From: Gymnodinialimonas ceratoperidinii
GTDB lineage: Bacteria; Pseudomonadota; Alphaproteobacteria; Rhodobacterales; Rhodobacteraceae
DNA length: 64,000 nucleotides
NCBI RefSeq assembly: GCF_019297855.1
Contig: NZ_CP079194.1
Coordinates: forward strand, 3,521,501 to 3,585,500
Reading direction: 5' to 3'
Both the position numbers and the translations under genes were made by a program. The notes under the pieces are model-generated. The model was not told the DNA's origin. It worked only from the letters and a program-made list of their open reading frames with translations, and made no database searches. This document shows, in pieces, positions 44,785 to 54,174 of this stretch; within the stretch, counting starts at the first letter, position 1; each line of letters opens with the position of its first letter.

Positions 44785-44807
44785 CTTCATCTTGGCCAAT
44801 ACAACTC
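44785..44807 (+). repeat. Dispersed 3'-end element, copy 4
   Basis: CTTCATCTTGGCC followed by AATACAACTC, identical over 23 bases to copy 1, only 6 bases after the phosphatase stop. Eight bases later a terminator hairpin begins. Confidence 0.82.
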
Positions 44808-44810
44808 AAG

Positions 44811-44839
44811 AAAAACGCCCGCGTCTTTCGACACGGGCG
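44811..44839 (-). terminator. Terminator of the aap operon
   Basis: Stem CGCCCG / CGGGCG (44816-44821 and 44834-44839) extended inward by GTC / GAC with one C-A mismatch. On the minus strand it is followed by TTTTTCTT, so it ends the aap operon. On the plus strand it is followed by GTTATTTCTC and may also end the phosphatase transcript. Confidence 0.8.
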
Positions 44840-44901
44840 GTTATTTCTCGCAAGGCTCAAAGCCGATCCCAAGTCCCGCGCGACGCGCGGGCGCGCAGGG
44901 A

Positions 44902-45693
44902 TCAGTGGCCGAGGATCTGGCTCAGGAACAGCTTGGTGCGCTCCGACTGCGGGTTGGTGAAGAACTCTTCCGGCTCGTTCTGTTCCACGATCTGGCCTGC
45001 ATCCATGAAGATCACGCGGTTGGCGACCTGACGGGCGAAGCCCATCTCGTGAGTCACGCAGAGCATGGTCATGCCCTCTTCCGCGAGCTCGATCATCGTG
45101 TCGAGCACTTCCTTGATCATCTCGGGGTCGAGAGCCGAGGTCGGCTCGTCGAAGAGCATGATCCGCGGCCGCATGCAGAGCGACCGCGCAATGGCCACCC
45201 GCTGCTGCTGACCACCCGAAAGCTGGCCGGGATACTTGTCGGCCTGCTCGGGGATCTTCACCTTCTCGAGGAAGTGCATCGCCGTTTCCTCGGCTTCCCT
45301 CTTCGGTGTCTTGCGCACCCAGATCGGGGCCAGGGTGCAGTTCTCAAGGATCGTCAGATGCGGGAAGAGGTTGAAGTGCTGGAAGCACATGCCGACCTCG
45401 GACCGGATCTTGTCGATGTTCTTGAGATCGTTGGACAGCAGCGTGCCATCCACGACGATGGAGCCCTGCTGGTGCTCTTCCAGCGCGTTGATGCAGCGGA
45501 TCAGGGTGGATTTGCCCGACCCGGACGGGCCGCAGATCACGATCCGCTCGCCCTGGTTCACCGTCAGGTTGATGTCGCGCAGGACGTGGAACGTCCCGTA
45601 CCACTTGTTCATCCCGTTGATCTCGATCGCGACCTCGTCAGACACGGTCATCTGGCTGCGGTCGATAGGCCGATTCTCAGCTGTAGTGGACAT
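44902..45693 (-). CDS. aapP: Amino-acid ABC transporter ATPase AapP/BztD
   Basis: 263-residue cytoplasmic ATPase of the polar amino-acid uptake family. Walker [11 protein letters not shown]-loop [11 protein letters not shown], signature [15 protein letters not shown], Walker [14 protein letters not shown] and the switch His in VTHEMGFA are all present. It powers the broad-specificity general L-amino-acid (Aap) or glutamate/aspartate-type (Bzt) importer with the two permeases upstream. An N-terminal extension of about 20 residues precedes the usual [10 protein letters not shown] start. Confidence 0.95.
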   Translation of the reverse strand: MSTTAENRPIDRSQMTVSDEVAIEINGMNKWYGTFHVLRDINLTVNQGERIVICGPSGSGKSTLIRCINALEEHQQGSIVVDGTLLSNDLKNIDKIRSEVGMCFQHFNLFPHLTILENCTLAPIWVRKTPKREAEETAMHFLEKVKIPEQADKYPGQLSGGQQQRVAIARSLCMRPRIMLFDEPTSALDPEMIKEVLDTMIELAEEGMTMLCVTHEMGFARQVANRVIFMDAGQIVEQNEPEEFFTNPQSERTKLFLSQILGH

Positions 45694-45719
45694 GGATATT
45701 CTCCTCGGCGTTGGCCCGA

Positions 45720-47057
45720 TTAACGGTGGCCTGTAGCGAGCTTACGCTCAAGATATTGCGAATAGCGGGACATGCTGAAGCAGCAGATGAAGAAGCATAG
45801 CCCGATGAAGATGAACAGCTCCCAGTAGATGCCGTTCCAGTCCGTGTCGGCGCGGATCGCGTTCGAGAAACCGATCGGGTCGAACAGGCCGATGAAGACC
45901 ACCAGCGTGGTGTCCTTGAACAGGCCGATGAAAGACGAAACGATACCCGGGATCGAGATCTTCAGCGCTTGCGGCAGAATGATCAGCTGCATGGACTGCC
46001 AGTAATTCAGGCCGAGGCTGTCGGCACCTTCATACTGTCCCCGCGGCAGGGCCGCGAGACCGCCTCGGATCACCTCGGCGATATAGGCCGAGGAGAAGAG
46101 CGTCACCATGATGATCACCCGGACCATGAGGTCGAAGTTGGAGCCGGGCGGCAGGAAATAGCCCAGAAGCAACTGCGCGGTGAACAGCCAGACAATCAGC
46201 GGCACGCCGCGGATGACCTCGATGAAGATCACCGAGAACTTGTTGATGATGAACAGGTCCGACTGCCGCCCCAGTGCCAGCACGATGCCAAGGGGCATCG
46301 ACAGGATGATGCCGGAGGCACCGATCACGAAGGCAAGGAGGAAGCCGCCAAACTCACGCGATTGCACGGATTCGATCCCGATGGGCGCGACCGAATGGAA
46401 CGCGTCGATCAGGGGGCCAACCAGCAGGACCCAGAACAGGATCGGCACGATGAAGGCCAGGATCGTGGCCGTCATTGCCCCGACGAAACGGGTGCCGAAC
46501 TTGATGATCGCCCAACCGATGCCGAAGCCGGCCGCAACCAGGACCGGTGCCCAGATCGAGCCGCCCCACAGCAGCCAGAAGCAGATGAAGGGCATGGCGG
46601 CGGTCAGGATCAGCATCTTGCGCGGCAGCTTGTCGTAAAGCACCGGCGCGATGCCTCCTAGGAACAGCAGGAACGCAAGGATCGGACGCCAGTAAAGCTC
46701 TGGCGGGTAGAAGCCGAACATCAACTGGTCCCAACGGTCCACCAGCACCGCCCAACAGGCAACACCGCCGCCATGGCCGTCCAGCGGGCCGTAGCGGGCT
46801 TCGCGGATCTCCCGGCACTCGCTGAGCGAGCCCGCGTCCCAGATGCCATAGACAACCCAGGGCAGGATCGCGGCCAGCACCACGTAGATCACGTAGAGCG
46901 ACAGGATCGTCATGATCGCGTTGGCGATGGACGAGAACAGGTTGTCTCGCACCCACCGGACCGGACCCGCAGCCGTGATCGGCGGGGCCTGCTCCGGCAG
47001 CATCTCGGTGCGGACATATGCGCTGTCGAGCGCGGTTTCTGAATGAAGCTCACTCAT
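45720..47057 (-). CDS. aapM: Amino-acid ABC transporter permease AapM/BztC
   Basis: 445-residue inner-membrane permease. Several helices of an N-terminal extension peculiar to the Aap/Bzt family precede the PAAT permease core. The core has the EAA-type loop [23 protein letters not shown] and [21 protein letters not shown] in part. It starts 1 base after aapQ and ends 26 bases before aapP, in an operon with both. Confidence 0.95.
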   Translation of the reverse strand: MSELHSETALDSAYVRTEMLPEQAPPITAAGPVRWVRDNLFSSIANAIMTILSLYVIYVVLAAILPWVVYGIWDAGSLSECREIREARYGPLDGHGGGVACWAVLVDRWDQLMFGFYPPELYWRPILAFLLFLGGIAPVLYDKLPRKMLILTAAMPFICFWLLWGGSIWAPVLVAAGFGIGWAIIKFGTRFVGAMTATILAFIVPILFWVLLVGPLIDAFHSVAPIGIESVQSREFGGFLLAFVIGASGIILSMPLGIVLALGRQSDLFIINKFSVIFIEVIRGVPLIVWLFTAQLLLGYFLPPGSNFDLMVRVIIMVTLFSSAYIAEVIRGGLAALPRGQYEGADSLGLNYWQSMQLIILPQALKISIPGIVSSFIGLFKDTTLVVFIGLFDPIGFSNAIRADTDWNGIYWELFIFIGLCFFICCFSMSRYSQYLERKLATGHR

Positions 47058-47058
47058 A

Positions 47059-48348
47059 TCAGCGCTCCTGCAATTTGACGGAGTTGTTGTAGACGTTCAT
47101 CACCGCCGAGATCACCAGCGACGTGATGAGGTAGAAGCCGCCAAGCAGAAGCATCCCCTCCAACTCGCGTCCCGTCTGGTTGATGGTGATGCCGCCCAGG
47201 GTGGAGCGGACGTCCATGTAGCCGACGGCCAGCGCCAGCGACGAGTTCTTCGTCAGGTTGAGGTACTGCGAAATCAGTGGCGGAATGATCACCCGCAGAG
47301 CCTGCGGCAGGATCACGAGGTTCATCGTCCAGGATGGACGCATCCCAAGGGCCGCCGATGCTTCGGTTTGCCCCTTGCTGACGCTGAGGATACCGGCCCG
47401 CACGATTTCGGCGATGAAGGCACCGGTATAGAGCGACAGGGCGAACCACAGGGCGATCAGCGCGTTGCGAAGATGCACGCCGCCCGAGAAGTTGAAGCCG
47501 GTCAGCTCGGGGTAATCCAAGGTGGCGCCCAAGACGATCAGGACGATCGCCACCGGGATCACGATGGCTCCGGCGCGCATCCAGAACAGTCCCGGAGGCC
47601 TGACGCCGGTCCGCTCCTGCTTTGCCGCGCCCCAACGCCCGATGAAGATGGATGCCGCGATGCCCAGGGCCAGAACGACCAGGATGAGCGTCCAGTCGGC
47701 ACCGGAAACACTCGGCACGATCGCCGCTTCGACACCGTCGGCGGCCTCGGACATCTCGTTGCCGCCCAGGGAGCGGGTGAAGACGAGGTTCGGAATATAG
47801 ACACCGCGGTTGGTGACCGCGACGCTGTCGCCGAGGATCATCGAGGCTTCGGGTTCGTCCCCGCGGAAGTCACGCGGTTGCGGCATGCCCTCGGTCATGA
47901 TGGCAAAGATCACGATGATCCAGAGCAGCAGGGGAATGTTGCGGAAGCCTTCGACGTAAACGGTCATCAGGCGGCCGACGATCCAGTTGTTGGACAGACG
48001 CAACACGCCGGCAATGACACCCAGAATGGTCGCCGTCACGCAGCCCAGAAAGGCCACCAGCAGCGTGTTCAGGATACCGACAACCGCGGCGCGGCCATGG
48101 GTGGAATCGTTGGAATACTCGATCAGGCGTTGGTTGATGTCATACCCGGCGCGGTTGCCGAGGAAGCTGAAATCAAAATCCTTGCCCAAGGCAGAGAGGT
48201 TCTGGATCGCGTTCGACACCAGCTCCCACAGACCCAACATGATGAGGATGAACACGATGACCTGGATGGTCAGTGATCGATAGCGGGTATCGTAAATCAA
48301 CTGGCTGAGTCGGAACGACTCTGCAGGCGGGTCGGAAAGCGTCGCCAT
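47059..48348 (-). CDS. aapQ: Amino-acid ABC transporter permease AapQ/BztB
   Basis: 429-residue permease, partner of AapM. The N-terminal helix is followed by a periplasmic segment and the core permease helices. Family markers are VEGFRNIPLLLWIIVIFA and the EAA loop AGILSVSKGQTEASAALGMRPSW. Stop and the next start are separated by a single base. 148 bases separate it from aapJ, including the hairpin at 48458. Confidence 0.95.
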   Translation of the reverse strand: MATLSDPPAESFRLSQLIYDTRYRSLTIQVIVFILIMLGLWELVSNAIQNLSALGKDFDFSFLGNRAGYDINQRLIEYSNDSTHGRAAVVGILNTLLVAFLGCVTATILGVIAGVLRLSNNWIVGRLMTVYVEGFRNIPLLLWIIVIFAIMTEGMPQPRDFRGDEPEASMILGDSVAVTNRGVYIPNLVFTRSLGGNEMSEAADGVEAAIVPSVSGADWTLILVVLALGIAASIFIGRWGAAKQERTGVRPPGLFWMRAGAIVIPVAIVLIVLGATLDYPELTGFNFSGGVHLRNALIALWFALSLYTGAFIAEIVRAGILSVSKGQTEASAALGMRPSWTMNLVILPQALRVIIPPLISQYLNLTKNSSLALAVGYMDVRSTLGGITINQTGRELEGMLLLGGFYLITSLVISAVMNVYNNSVKLQER

Positions 48349-48457
48349 AATATGCCCCTGTTAGAAGGTTCCGCGCTGGTGTCCTTTGAGGCGGCCCAAT
48401 TTTTTCGGGTCCTGCCGGTTTTTCTTTTGGAACAGCACGGTGGTGGTAGATGTGAAA

Positions 48458-48483
48458 GGGGCGCGAACTTTCGTTCGCGCCCC
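48458..48483 (-). other. Hairpin between aapJ and aapQ
   Basis: Perfect 11-bp stem GGGGCGCGAAC / GTTCGCGCCCC with a 4-base loop, 14 bases after the aapJ stop. Minus-strand sequence beyond it (CTTTCACATCT) is only weakly T-rich, so it probably trims or protects the aapJ mRNA and lets some read-through reach the permease genes. Confidence 0.7.
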
Positions 48484-48496
48484 CCAAGGTCCGGAT

Positions 48497-49528
48497 TTAG
48501 CGGAAGGGCGGTGCGTAGAGCAGGCCGCCATCGGTCCACTGAGCGTTCAGGCCACGGGCCAGACCGATCGGGGTGGACTCGCCGATGTTGCCATCGAACA
48601 CTTCGCCGTAGTTACCAACAGCCGCGATCGCGCGGGCTGCCCAATCGGCGTCGAGGCCGAGCATTGCGCCCAGTTCACCCTCGGTGCCCAGAAGGCGGCG
48701 GATCTCGGGGTTCTCGGTGGTGTTGCCGATCTCGCCGACGTTGGCGGAAGTCACGCCGAGCTCTTCAGCAGCGACCAGCGCGTTCAGGGTCCAGCGCACG
48801 ATGTCGCCGAACTCGTTGTCACCGTGACGGACCAGCGGGCCGAGCGGCTCTTTCGAGATGATCTCGGGCAGCAGGACGTGTGCCGAGGGATCTTCGAAGG
48901 TGGCACGCGTTGCGGCCAGACCGGAAGCGTCCGTGGTGTAAACGTCGCAGGCACCGGCGAGGTACTGCTGCTGTGCTTCTGCGTTGGTCTCGATCGGCAC
49001 GGGCTCGTAGCTCATGTTGTTCGAGGAGAAGTAGTCAGCAAGGTTAAGCTCGGTCGTGGTGCCGGTCTGGATGCAGACCGTTGCGCCGTCCAGCTCGAGA
49101 GCGGAGGAAACGCCGAGTTCACGGGGAACCATGAAGCCCTGACCGTCGTAGTAGTTCACGCCGGCAAATTCGAACGCGAGGTCGACATCGCGCGAGAAGG
49201 TCCAGGTGGTGTTACGCGCGAGCATGTCGATCTCGCTCGAGGACAGCGCGGTGAAGCGCGTCTGGCCGGTCGTCGGCACGAATTCGACGGCGCTCGGGTC
49301 GTCCAGGATGGCGGCGGCGACTGCGCGGCAGACCGCAACGTCAAAGCCCTGCCATTCGCCGTTGGCGTCGGGAGCGGAGAAGCCCGTCAGGCCGGTGGAG
49401 ACGCCGCAGTTCAGCGTGCCGCGCTCTTGGATCTGGGCGAGCGTACCGGACGAATGGGCATCAGCGGCCGCGAAACCGGCCGCAGTACCTGCGACGGCCA
49501 GCGTGCCGAGAAATACGGATTTTTTCAT
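48497..49528 (-). CDS. aapJ: Periplasmic amino-acid-binding protein AapJ/BztA
   Basis: 343 residues with a signal peptide (KKSVFLGTLAVAGTAAGFAAADAHS) cleaved near residue 24. The mature protein starts SGTLAQIQERGTLNCGVSTG, then GFDVAVCRAVAAAI, as in AapJ and BztA. Two Cys pairs (NCG/VCR, VCI/ACD) may form disulfides. It captures amino acids for AapQMP. The first gene of the operon is preceded by a 235-base region that should hold the promoter. Confidence 0.95.
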   Translation of the reverse strand: MKKSVFLGTLAVAGTAAGFAAADAHSSGTLAQIQERGTLNCGVSTGLTGFSAPDANGEWQGFDVAVCRAVAAAILDDPSAVEFVPTTGQTRFTALSSSEIDMLARNTTWTFSRDVDLAFEFAGVNYYDGQGFMVPRELGVSSALELDGATVCIQTGTTTELNLADYFSSNNMSYEPVPIETNAEAQQQYLAGACDVYTTDASGLAATRATFEDPSAHVLLPEIISKEPLGPLVRHGDNEFGDIVRWTLNALVAAEELGVTSANVGEIGNTTENPEIRRLLGTEGELGAMLGLDADWAARAIAAVGNYGEVFDGNIGESTPIGLARGLNAQWTDGGLLYAPPFR

Positions 49529-49763
49529 GTTTACCTCTTCCTGTGGAACCGCCCGTCGGGATCATCTTTGCGTGTCCCGCCGAGCATTGGCATATGCCAC
49601 GAAGGCCTGTTGAACCTTCGCATGTGACAAAATGGGCAAATCCAAGGCGCGAGGTCAAGGGTAGTGACAGGGTAAAGCTCGCGGAAACGGAGTGTTTGCA
49701 GCTTGCCCCTACGGCAATCAGGGGAGGAATAGGCAACGCAGGCGAGCCTAAGGGGTGATTTGG

Positions 49764-50477
49764 TTAACCACCCTGACTGGCTTCCCAGAAACGCTCGGCA
49801 TGCAACAATTGCGCCTCTTTCAGCGCTGCGGCCTCTTCCGCCTCTTCATCAGCGCCCCATTGCTCGATCTGCCAGCTCTCATCGATTCGGCTCAAACGCC
49901 AAGCTTCCTTGGCGGAAATACGGCGGCGGGCCACGGCGAGCCCCAGTACCAGCGAACCGGTGAGGGTCACGAGATCGTGTAGCGCGGTCATCTCGAACGG
50001 CCCCACCGCACGGGTCGCATGGGCGAGCTTTTCGATGGCCTCGGCGGGCTGGCTCACCCACATGACGCCGGTGCGCGGCTCGAGCCGGGCCTCGAAGGTC
50101 TCATCCGCCCAGTCGAGCATCGGATCCCAAGCGGCTGCCTGACGCTGCACCAGCTCCGCCGGCCCCTCGGCGCGGTAGCACAGAAGATCCGTCTCGGCGT
50201 AACCGATCAGCATATCGGCCACGTCGTCGAACTGCGGCACGACCCGCTCGATCGCGGAGTTGGCAGAGCGGGTGACGGGCATCGACAGCGGGTCGATCAC
50301 GCCTTCCTGCGCGTCCCATTCCGCGGCGACAGCCTCGGCCATCGCGCGCGTCGGCATCACGAGGGGCAGCTTGCCCGGCGTGCTGACACCGCGCCCGTCC
50401 AAGAGGACGCGGAAACCGCCGTCTGCCTCCTCGACGGTGGCCTCTTTCCAGAACCGTTTCGCTTTCCACTCGGTCAT
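49764..50477 (-). CDS. ATP12-family F1-ATPase assembly chaperone
   Basis: 237 residues of the ATP12 family, which binds the F1 alpha subunit during ATP-synthase assembly and is confined to alphaproteobacteria and mitochondria. N-terminal signature: RFWKEATVEEADGGFRVLLDGR; then PVTRSANSAIERV and YAETDLLCYRAEGP, where the family's invariant residues cluster. The C-terminal helix SLVLGLAVARRRISAKEAW is typical. The ATG overlaps the HAD gene stop (ATGA). Last gene of the crcB-rluA-HAD-atp12 run. Confidence 0.9.
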   Translation of the reverse strand: MTEWKAKRFWKEATVEEADGGFRVLLDGRGVSTPGKLPLVMPTRAMAEAVAAEWDAQEGVIDPLSMPVTRSANSAIERVVPQFDDVADMLIGYAETDLLCYRAEGPAELVQRQAAAWDPMLDWADETFEARLEPRTGVMWVSQPAEAIEKLAHATRAVGPFEMTALHDLVTLTGSLVLGLAVARRRISAKEAWRLSRIDESWQIEQWGADEEAEEAAALKEAQLLHAERFWEASQGG

Positions 50478-51145
50478 GCGACCTCCCACATCGTCTCGAG
50501 CGCGGCGGGCATCTCGGGGAAGGCGCGCAGGATCTGCACGGCACCTGCCCGCGTCAGCATCTCGTCCGCATGGTAACCCCAACCGACGCCCAAGCCGCGC
50601 ACCCCGGCGCCGCGCGCCATTTCCATGTCGTAACTCGTATCGCCCACCATCACCGCGTCGGCCGCTGCGACACCAGTCTCGGCCAGGCAGGTCTCGACCA
50701 TGGAGGGATGCGGCTTGGAGGGGTGGTGATCGGCGACCTGCAGCGTCTGGAACGTCTTCTCCCAACCGTGCATTTCGATCAGGTGATCCAACCCGCGCCG
50801 CGACTTGCCGGTGGCCACACCCAACAGCAGATCGTCACGGGTCGCCAACTCCGCCAGCACCTCGGCGGCACCGGGATAGAGCGGCGACTGCGCGCGGCCG
50901 GTGGCCCGCAGGTCGACGAAAGTATCCTTGTAGGCCTGGGTTAGGCTGTCGCGCTTGTCGACATGGTCGGGCACCAGCTTCACGAAAGCCTCGGGCAGCG
51001 ACAGGCCGACGATCGACAGGATCGCCTCGCGCGTCGGTGTGGGCAGGCCATGGGCGCCGAAGGCGCCTTCCATCGAGGCCACGATGTGGCCCTGGCTGTC
51101 GACGAGCGTGCCGTCGACGTCAAAGATCACCAGTCGCAGGGTCAA
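50474..51145 (-). CDS. HAD-superfamily phosphatase (phosphoglycolate phosphatase-like)
   Basis: 223-residue HAD-IA hydrolase. Motif I DVDGTLVDS at about 9-17 holds the nucleophile Asp, motif II is GVATGKS, and motif III/IV is KPHPSM then MVGDTSYDMEMAR. The cap domain is the helical C1 type seen in Gph-like phosphatases. The start is a TTG at 51145 overlapping the synthase stop (TTGA). Substrate unresolved: phosphoglycolate or another small phosphate. Confidence 0.9.
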   Translation of the reverse strand: MTLRLVIFDVDGTLVDSQGHIVASMEGAFGAHGLPTPTREAILSIVGLSLPEAFVKLVPDHVDKRDSLTQAYKDTFVDLRATGRAQSPLYPGAAEVLAELATRDDLLLGVATGKSRRGLDHLIEMHGWEKTFQTLQVADHHPSKPHPSMVETCLAETGVAAADAVMVGDTSYDMEMARGAGVRGLGVGWGYHADEMLTRAGAVQILRAFPEMPAALETMWEVA

Positions 51146-52206
51146 AACGCATCATCCTCGAAAGGGTCGGCAGGAACATCGCGCGGATCCCAGCCGAGGG
51201 TCTCCCACGTCTTGCTCATGTGCTCTGGCAGTGGCGCCACGAGATTGATCTGTGCGCCGGTCTCGGGGTGGCGGAAGTTGAGCGAGCGGGCGTGCAGATG
51301 CAGTTTGCGGCTGATCTCTCCGCCCAGTTGCGCGCCCCAGCCGTCACCGAGGTTCTCCTGCCCCGAGCCGCCGTATTTGCCATCGCCAATGATCGGGTGC
51401 CCGATCTCGGCCATATGGGCGCGGAGCTGGTGGGTGCGCCCGGTGATCGGCACCAGCGCGCACCAGCTGACCCGGCCGGCGAGGTTGGACATGACGGCGT
51501 AATCCGTCTCGGCGCGCTTGGCGCCCTCGGTCTCGGCGATCTCGTGCATCGGCACGGCGCGCATCTTCTCGTTCTCGCCGCCGCGCCCGTGGCCCGGGGC
51601 CTTCACGAGGCCCAACTTGATCGTGCCCATGCGAGGCAGCGGCGAGCCCGCCACGGCAGCCCAGTAGATCTTGCGGGTGGAGCGCAGGCGGAAGGCATCG
51701 GTGAGCGCCTTGGCCCCCATCCGCGTGCGCGCCAGAAGCAACACGCCCGAGGTGTCCTTGTCGAGGCGGTGGACCAGACGCGGCTTGTCATCGAACCCAA
51801 ATTTCAGCGCCTCGGCCAGTCCGTCCACGTGACGCGTCTGGCCGGTGCCGCCTTGCGTGGGCAGGCCGGCGGGCTTGTTGATCGCGATGATGTGGTCGTC
51901 GCGGTAGATCACCGCGCGGCGGATCATCTCGGCGTCGGCATCGCTCACGCGGCTTTGCCGGTTCACCCAGGTCGCGGGGTCAGCCTTGGGGTCGGCTGCA
52001 TCGGGCAGCGGCGGGATCCGCACCATCTGCCCCACTTCGAGCCGCGTGTTGGATTTCACCCGGCCGCCATCGACGCGGATCTCGCCCTTGCGGCACATCT
52101 TCTCGATCCGGCCCTGCGGCACATGGGGGAAGATCCGGCGGAACCAACGGTCGAGCCGTTGATCGCCGTCGTCCGGCCCCACTTCCAGCGTCTGAACACC
52201 ACTCAT
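51142..52206 (-). CDS. RluA-family 23S rRNA pseudouridine synthase
   Basis: 354 residues. An N-terminal S4-like RNA-binding domain (DQRLDRWFRRIFPHVPQGRIEKMCRKGEIRVDG, in part) is followed by the synthase domain. The catalytic Asp is in RLVHRLDKDTSGVLL, then GRTHQLRAHMAEIGHPIIGD in part. Domain order fits RluC or RluD; which 23S uridines are targets cannot be told. The ATG at 52206 overlaps the crcB stop. Confidence 0.93.
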   Translation of the reverse strand: MSGVQTLEVGPDDGDQRLDRWFRRIFPHVPQGRIEKMCRKGEIRVDGGRVKSNTRLEVGQMVRIPPLPDAADPKADPATWVNRQSRVSDADAEMIRRAVIYRDDHIIAINKPAGLPTQGGTGQTRHVDGLAEALKFGFDDKPRLVHRLDKDTSGVLLLARTRMGAKALTDAFRLRSTRKIYWAAVAGSPLPRMGTIKLGLVKAPGHGRGGENEKMRAVPMHEIAETEGAKRAETDYAVMSNLAGRVSWCALVPITGRTHQLRAHMAEIGHPIIGDGKYGGSGQENLGDGWGAQLGGEISRKLHLHARSLNFRHPETGAQINLVAPLPEHMSKTWETLGWDPRDVPADPFEDDAF

Positions 52207-52580
52207 GCGAATACCCCGCGCGCGAGCCAGAGGCCCGCCATCAAACCAATTATCGACAGTCCGACCGAAAGCGCCACGTAAAGCGCCGCCTGCCCGATGT
52301 CGCCGCGCTCGTAGAGCGTCACCGTCTCCAGCGAGAAGGCCGAGAACGTCGTGAAACCGCCAAGAAACCCGGTCATGACCAGCGGCGAAAGATGGGTGAG
52401 ACCCCGGTGCGCCGCGATGACCACGAAAAGGCCCATCAGGAACGATCCCACCACGTTCACCGTCAGGATCGGCAGAGGAAAGGCGCTCGCGCCGAAGACG
52501 CGGAGCATCCCGACACCGGTCAGGTATCGCAGCACGGACCCGAGGGCACCGCCGAGGGCAACTTGAAGCACAGCAATCAT
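52203..52580 (-). CDS. crcB: Fluoride channel CrcB (Fluc)
   Basis: 125-residue inner-membrane fluoride exporter. Four membrane helices are present. The signature begins ALGGALGSVLRYL, followed by GSFLMGLF, then TGFLGGFTTFSAFSLE with the pore-lining Phe and Thr/Ser residues. The family works as antiparallel dimers. The ATG at 52580 matches the family N-terminus (MIAVLQVALGGALG). No fluoride riboswitch is recognisable in the 54-base gap to rarA. Confidence 0.95.
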   Translation of the reverse strand: MIAVLQVALGGALGSVLRYLTGVGMLRVFGASAFPLPILTVNVVGSFLMGLFVVIAAHRGLTHLSPLVMTGFLGGFTTFSAFSLETVTLYERGDIGQAALYVALSVGLSIIGLMAGLWLARGVFA

Positions 52581-52634
52581 AGCGCGCGGAGTGCGCTTGT
52601 GGGCCGGGATTGTCAACGTTTGCGCCGATTTGTC

Positions 52635-53957
52635 TTAACGGCGGCGCTTCTCGCGCAGGTTCTCGAACCATTCGACGCGCTTGCGCAAATCACGCTCGAA
52701 GCCGCGCTCCTTCGGCTCGTAGAACTTGGGGCGCGACATGGTCTCGGGGAAGTAGTTGGCGCCCGAGAAGCCGTCCTCGCTGTCGTGATCGTATTCGTAG
52801 CCCTTGCCGTAGCCCTGCTCCTTCATCATCGCCGTCGGCGCGTTCAGGATGTTCTTGGGCGGCATCGCCGAGCCGGTGGATTTCGCGCTGGCGCGTGCGG
52901 CCTTGTAGGCCACGTAGGCGGCGTTGGATTTGGGTGCGAGGGCGAGGTAGACGACCGCCTGGCTGAGCGCCAACTCCCCCTCGGGAGAACCGAGCCTCTC
53001 GTAGGTTTCCCAAGCGTCAAGGCAGACGCGGTGGGCCTGCGGATCGGCTAGCGCGATGTCCTCCACCGCCATGCGGGTCAGGCGGCGGGCGAGGTAGCGG
53101 GGATCCTCGCCGCCCTCGAGCATCCGGGCGAACCAGTAGAGCGCGGCGTCGGGATCGGAGCCGCGCACCGATTTGTGCAGCGCCGAGATCAGGTTGTAAT
53201 GGGCGTCGCCCGACTTGTCGTATTGCGCCGCGCGCCGTTGCAGGCGCTGGCCGAGGGCTTTCGTGTCGAGCGGCTCGGTCTTCCAGGCAGAGACCTGCTC
53301 CACCAGGTTCAGCATCGCCCGCCCGTCGCCATCGGCCATCTCCCGCAGGGAGACGCGCGCGTCGGGCAGGAGCGGCAGGGGGCGGCCGAGCTCCGCCTCG
53401 GCCCGCTGCAGGAGCGCCTCGAGGTCATCGTCCGAGAGCCGCTCCAGCACCATGACCTGCGAGCGGCTCATCACGGCGGCGTTGAGTTCAAACGAGGGAT
53501 TCTCGGTGGTGGCGCCGACGAGGAGGATCGTGCCGTCCTCCATATGCGGCAGGAAGCCGTCCTGCTGCGCCTTGTTGAAGCGGTGGATCTCGTCGACGAA
53601 GAGCAGCGTGCCCTGGCCGTTGGCGTGACGGATCTTCGCCGCCTCGAAGACCTTCCGCAGGTCCGGCATGCCGGTGAAAATGGCGGAGATCTGGACGAAG
53701 TGCAGCGCCGTCTCGCGGGCCAGAAGCCGCGCGATCGTGGTCTTGCCGACACCCGGCGGCCCCCAGAAGATCAGCGACGAGAGCGCGCCGCTGTCGAGCA
53801 TCACCCGCAGTGAGCCCTCGGGGCCGAGCAGGTGCTGCTGTCCGATCACCTCGTCCAGCGAGGCCGGCCGCAACCGGTCGGCCAGCGGACGCGGCCCCCG
53901 GTGTGCTGTGGCAGTGGAATCGGCAGCTTTCGCGCCCGTATCGAAGAGATCGGCCAT
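52635..53957 (-). CDS. rarA: Replication-associated recombination protein RarA
   Basis: 440-residue clamp-loader-like AAA+ ATPase acting at stalled forks. N-terminal PLADRLRPASLDEVIGQQHLLG, Walker A GPPGVGKTT, Walker B LLFVDEIHRFNKAQQD and the sensor VGATTENPSFELN are typical of RarA/MgsA. The C-terminal tetramerisation region (DPDAALYWFARMLEGGEDP) matches the family. The ATG at 53957 lies 217 bases from the luxI stop. Confidence 0.95.
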   Translation of the reverse strand: MADLFDTGAKAADSTATAHRGPRPLADRLRPASLDEVIGQQHLLGPEGSLRVMLDSGALSSLIFWGPPGVGKTTIARLLARETALHFVQISAIFTGMPDLRKVFEAAKIRHANGQGTLLFVDEIHRFNKAQQDGFLPHMEDGTILLVGATTENPSFELNAAVMSRSQVMVLERLSDDDLEALLQRAEAELGRPLPLLPDARVSLREMADGDGRAMLNLVEQVSAWKTEPLDTKALGQRLQRRAAQYDKSGDAHYNLISALHKSVRGSDPDAALYWFARMLEGGEDPRYLARRLTRMAVEDIALADPQAHRVCLDAWETYERLGSPEGELALSQAVVYLALAPKSNAAYVAYKAARASAKSTGSAMPPKNILNAPTAMMKEQGYGKGYEYDHDSEDGFSGANYFPETMSRPKFYEPKERGFERDLRKRVEWFENLREKRRR

Positions 53958-54072
53958 GGGGTGAACCTATGCGTCCTTGGTAAAGAGAACAACGCAGGAG
54001 GCGCGCCCCCGGATCCGGGAGCACGACGATTTGTGGCGGGAGGTTGCGCCCGGCAGAGCCGGTCGCCCTCGC

Positions 54073-54089
54073 GGGGGATGTCATCCCCC
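54073..54089 (-). terminator. Hairpin downstream of repeat copy 5
   Basis: GGGGGATG-T-CATCCCCC (7-8 bp with a tight loop), 12 bases after the repeat core in luxI orientation. It lacks a T-run. The segment between (GGGGGTCCGGGGG) matches the tail of copy 3. Confidence 0.45.
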
Positions 54090-54100
54090 GGACCCCCTGA

Positions 54101-54122
54101 GAGTTGTATGGCCAAGATGAAG
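54101..54122 (-). repeat. Dispersed 3'-end element, copy 5
   Basis: On the minus strand: CTTCATCTTGGCC followed by ATACAACTC, 53 bases after the luxI stop and in luxI orientation. It directly follows a stem GGAGCGG / CCGCTCC (54148-54154 with 54124-54130). Confidence 0.78.
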
Positions 54123-54174
54123 GGGAGCGGGCGCGCATCGGGGGCGACCGCTCCGTCGATTGGCTGTATCAGTG

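Noticed and set aside
52581..52634. Fluoride riboswitch before crcB
   Set aside because: The gap is only 54 bases and lacks the conserved GGNGAUG-type core; crcB starts right after rarA.
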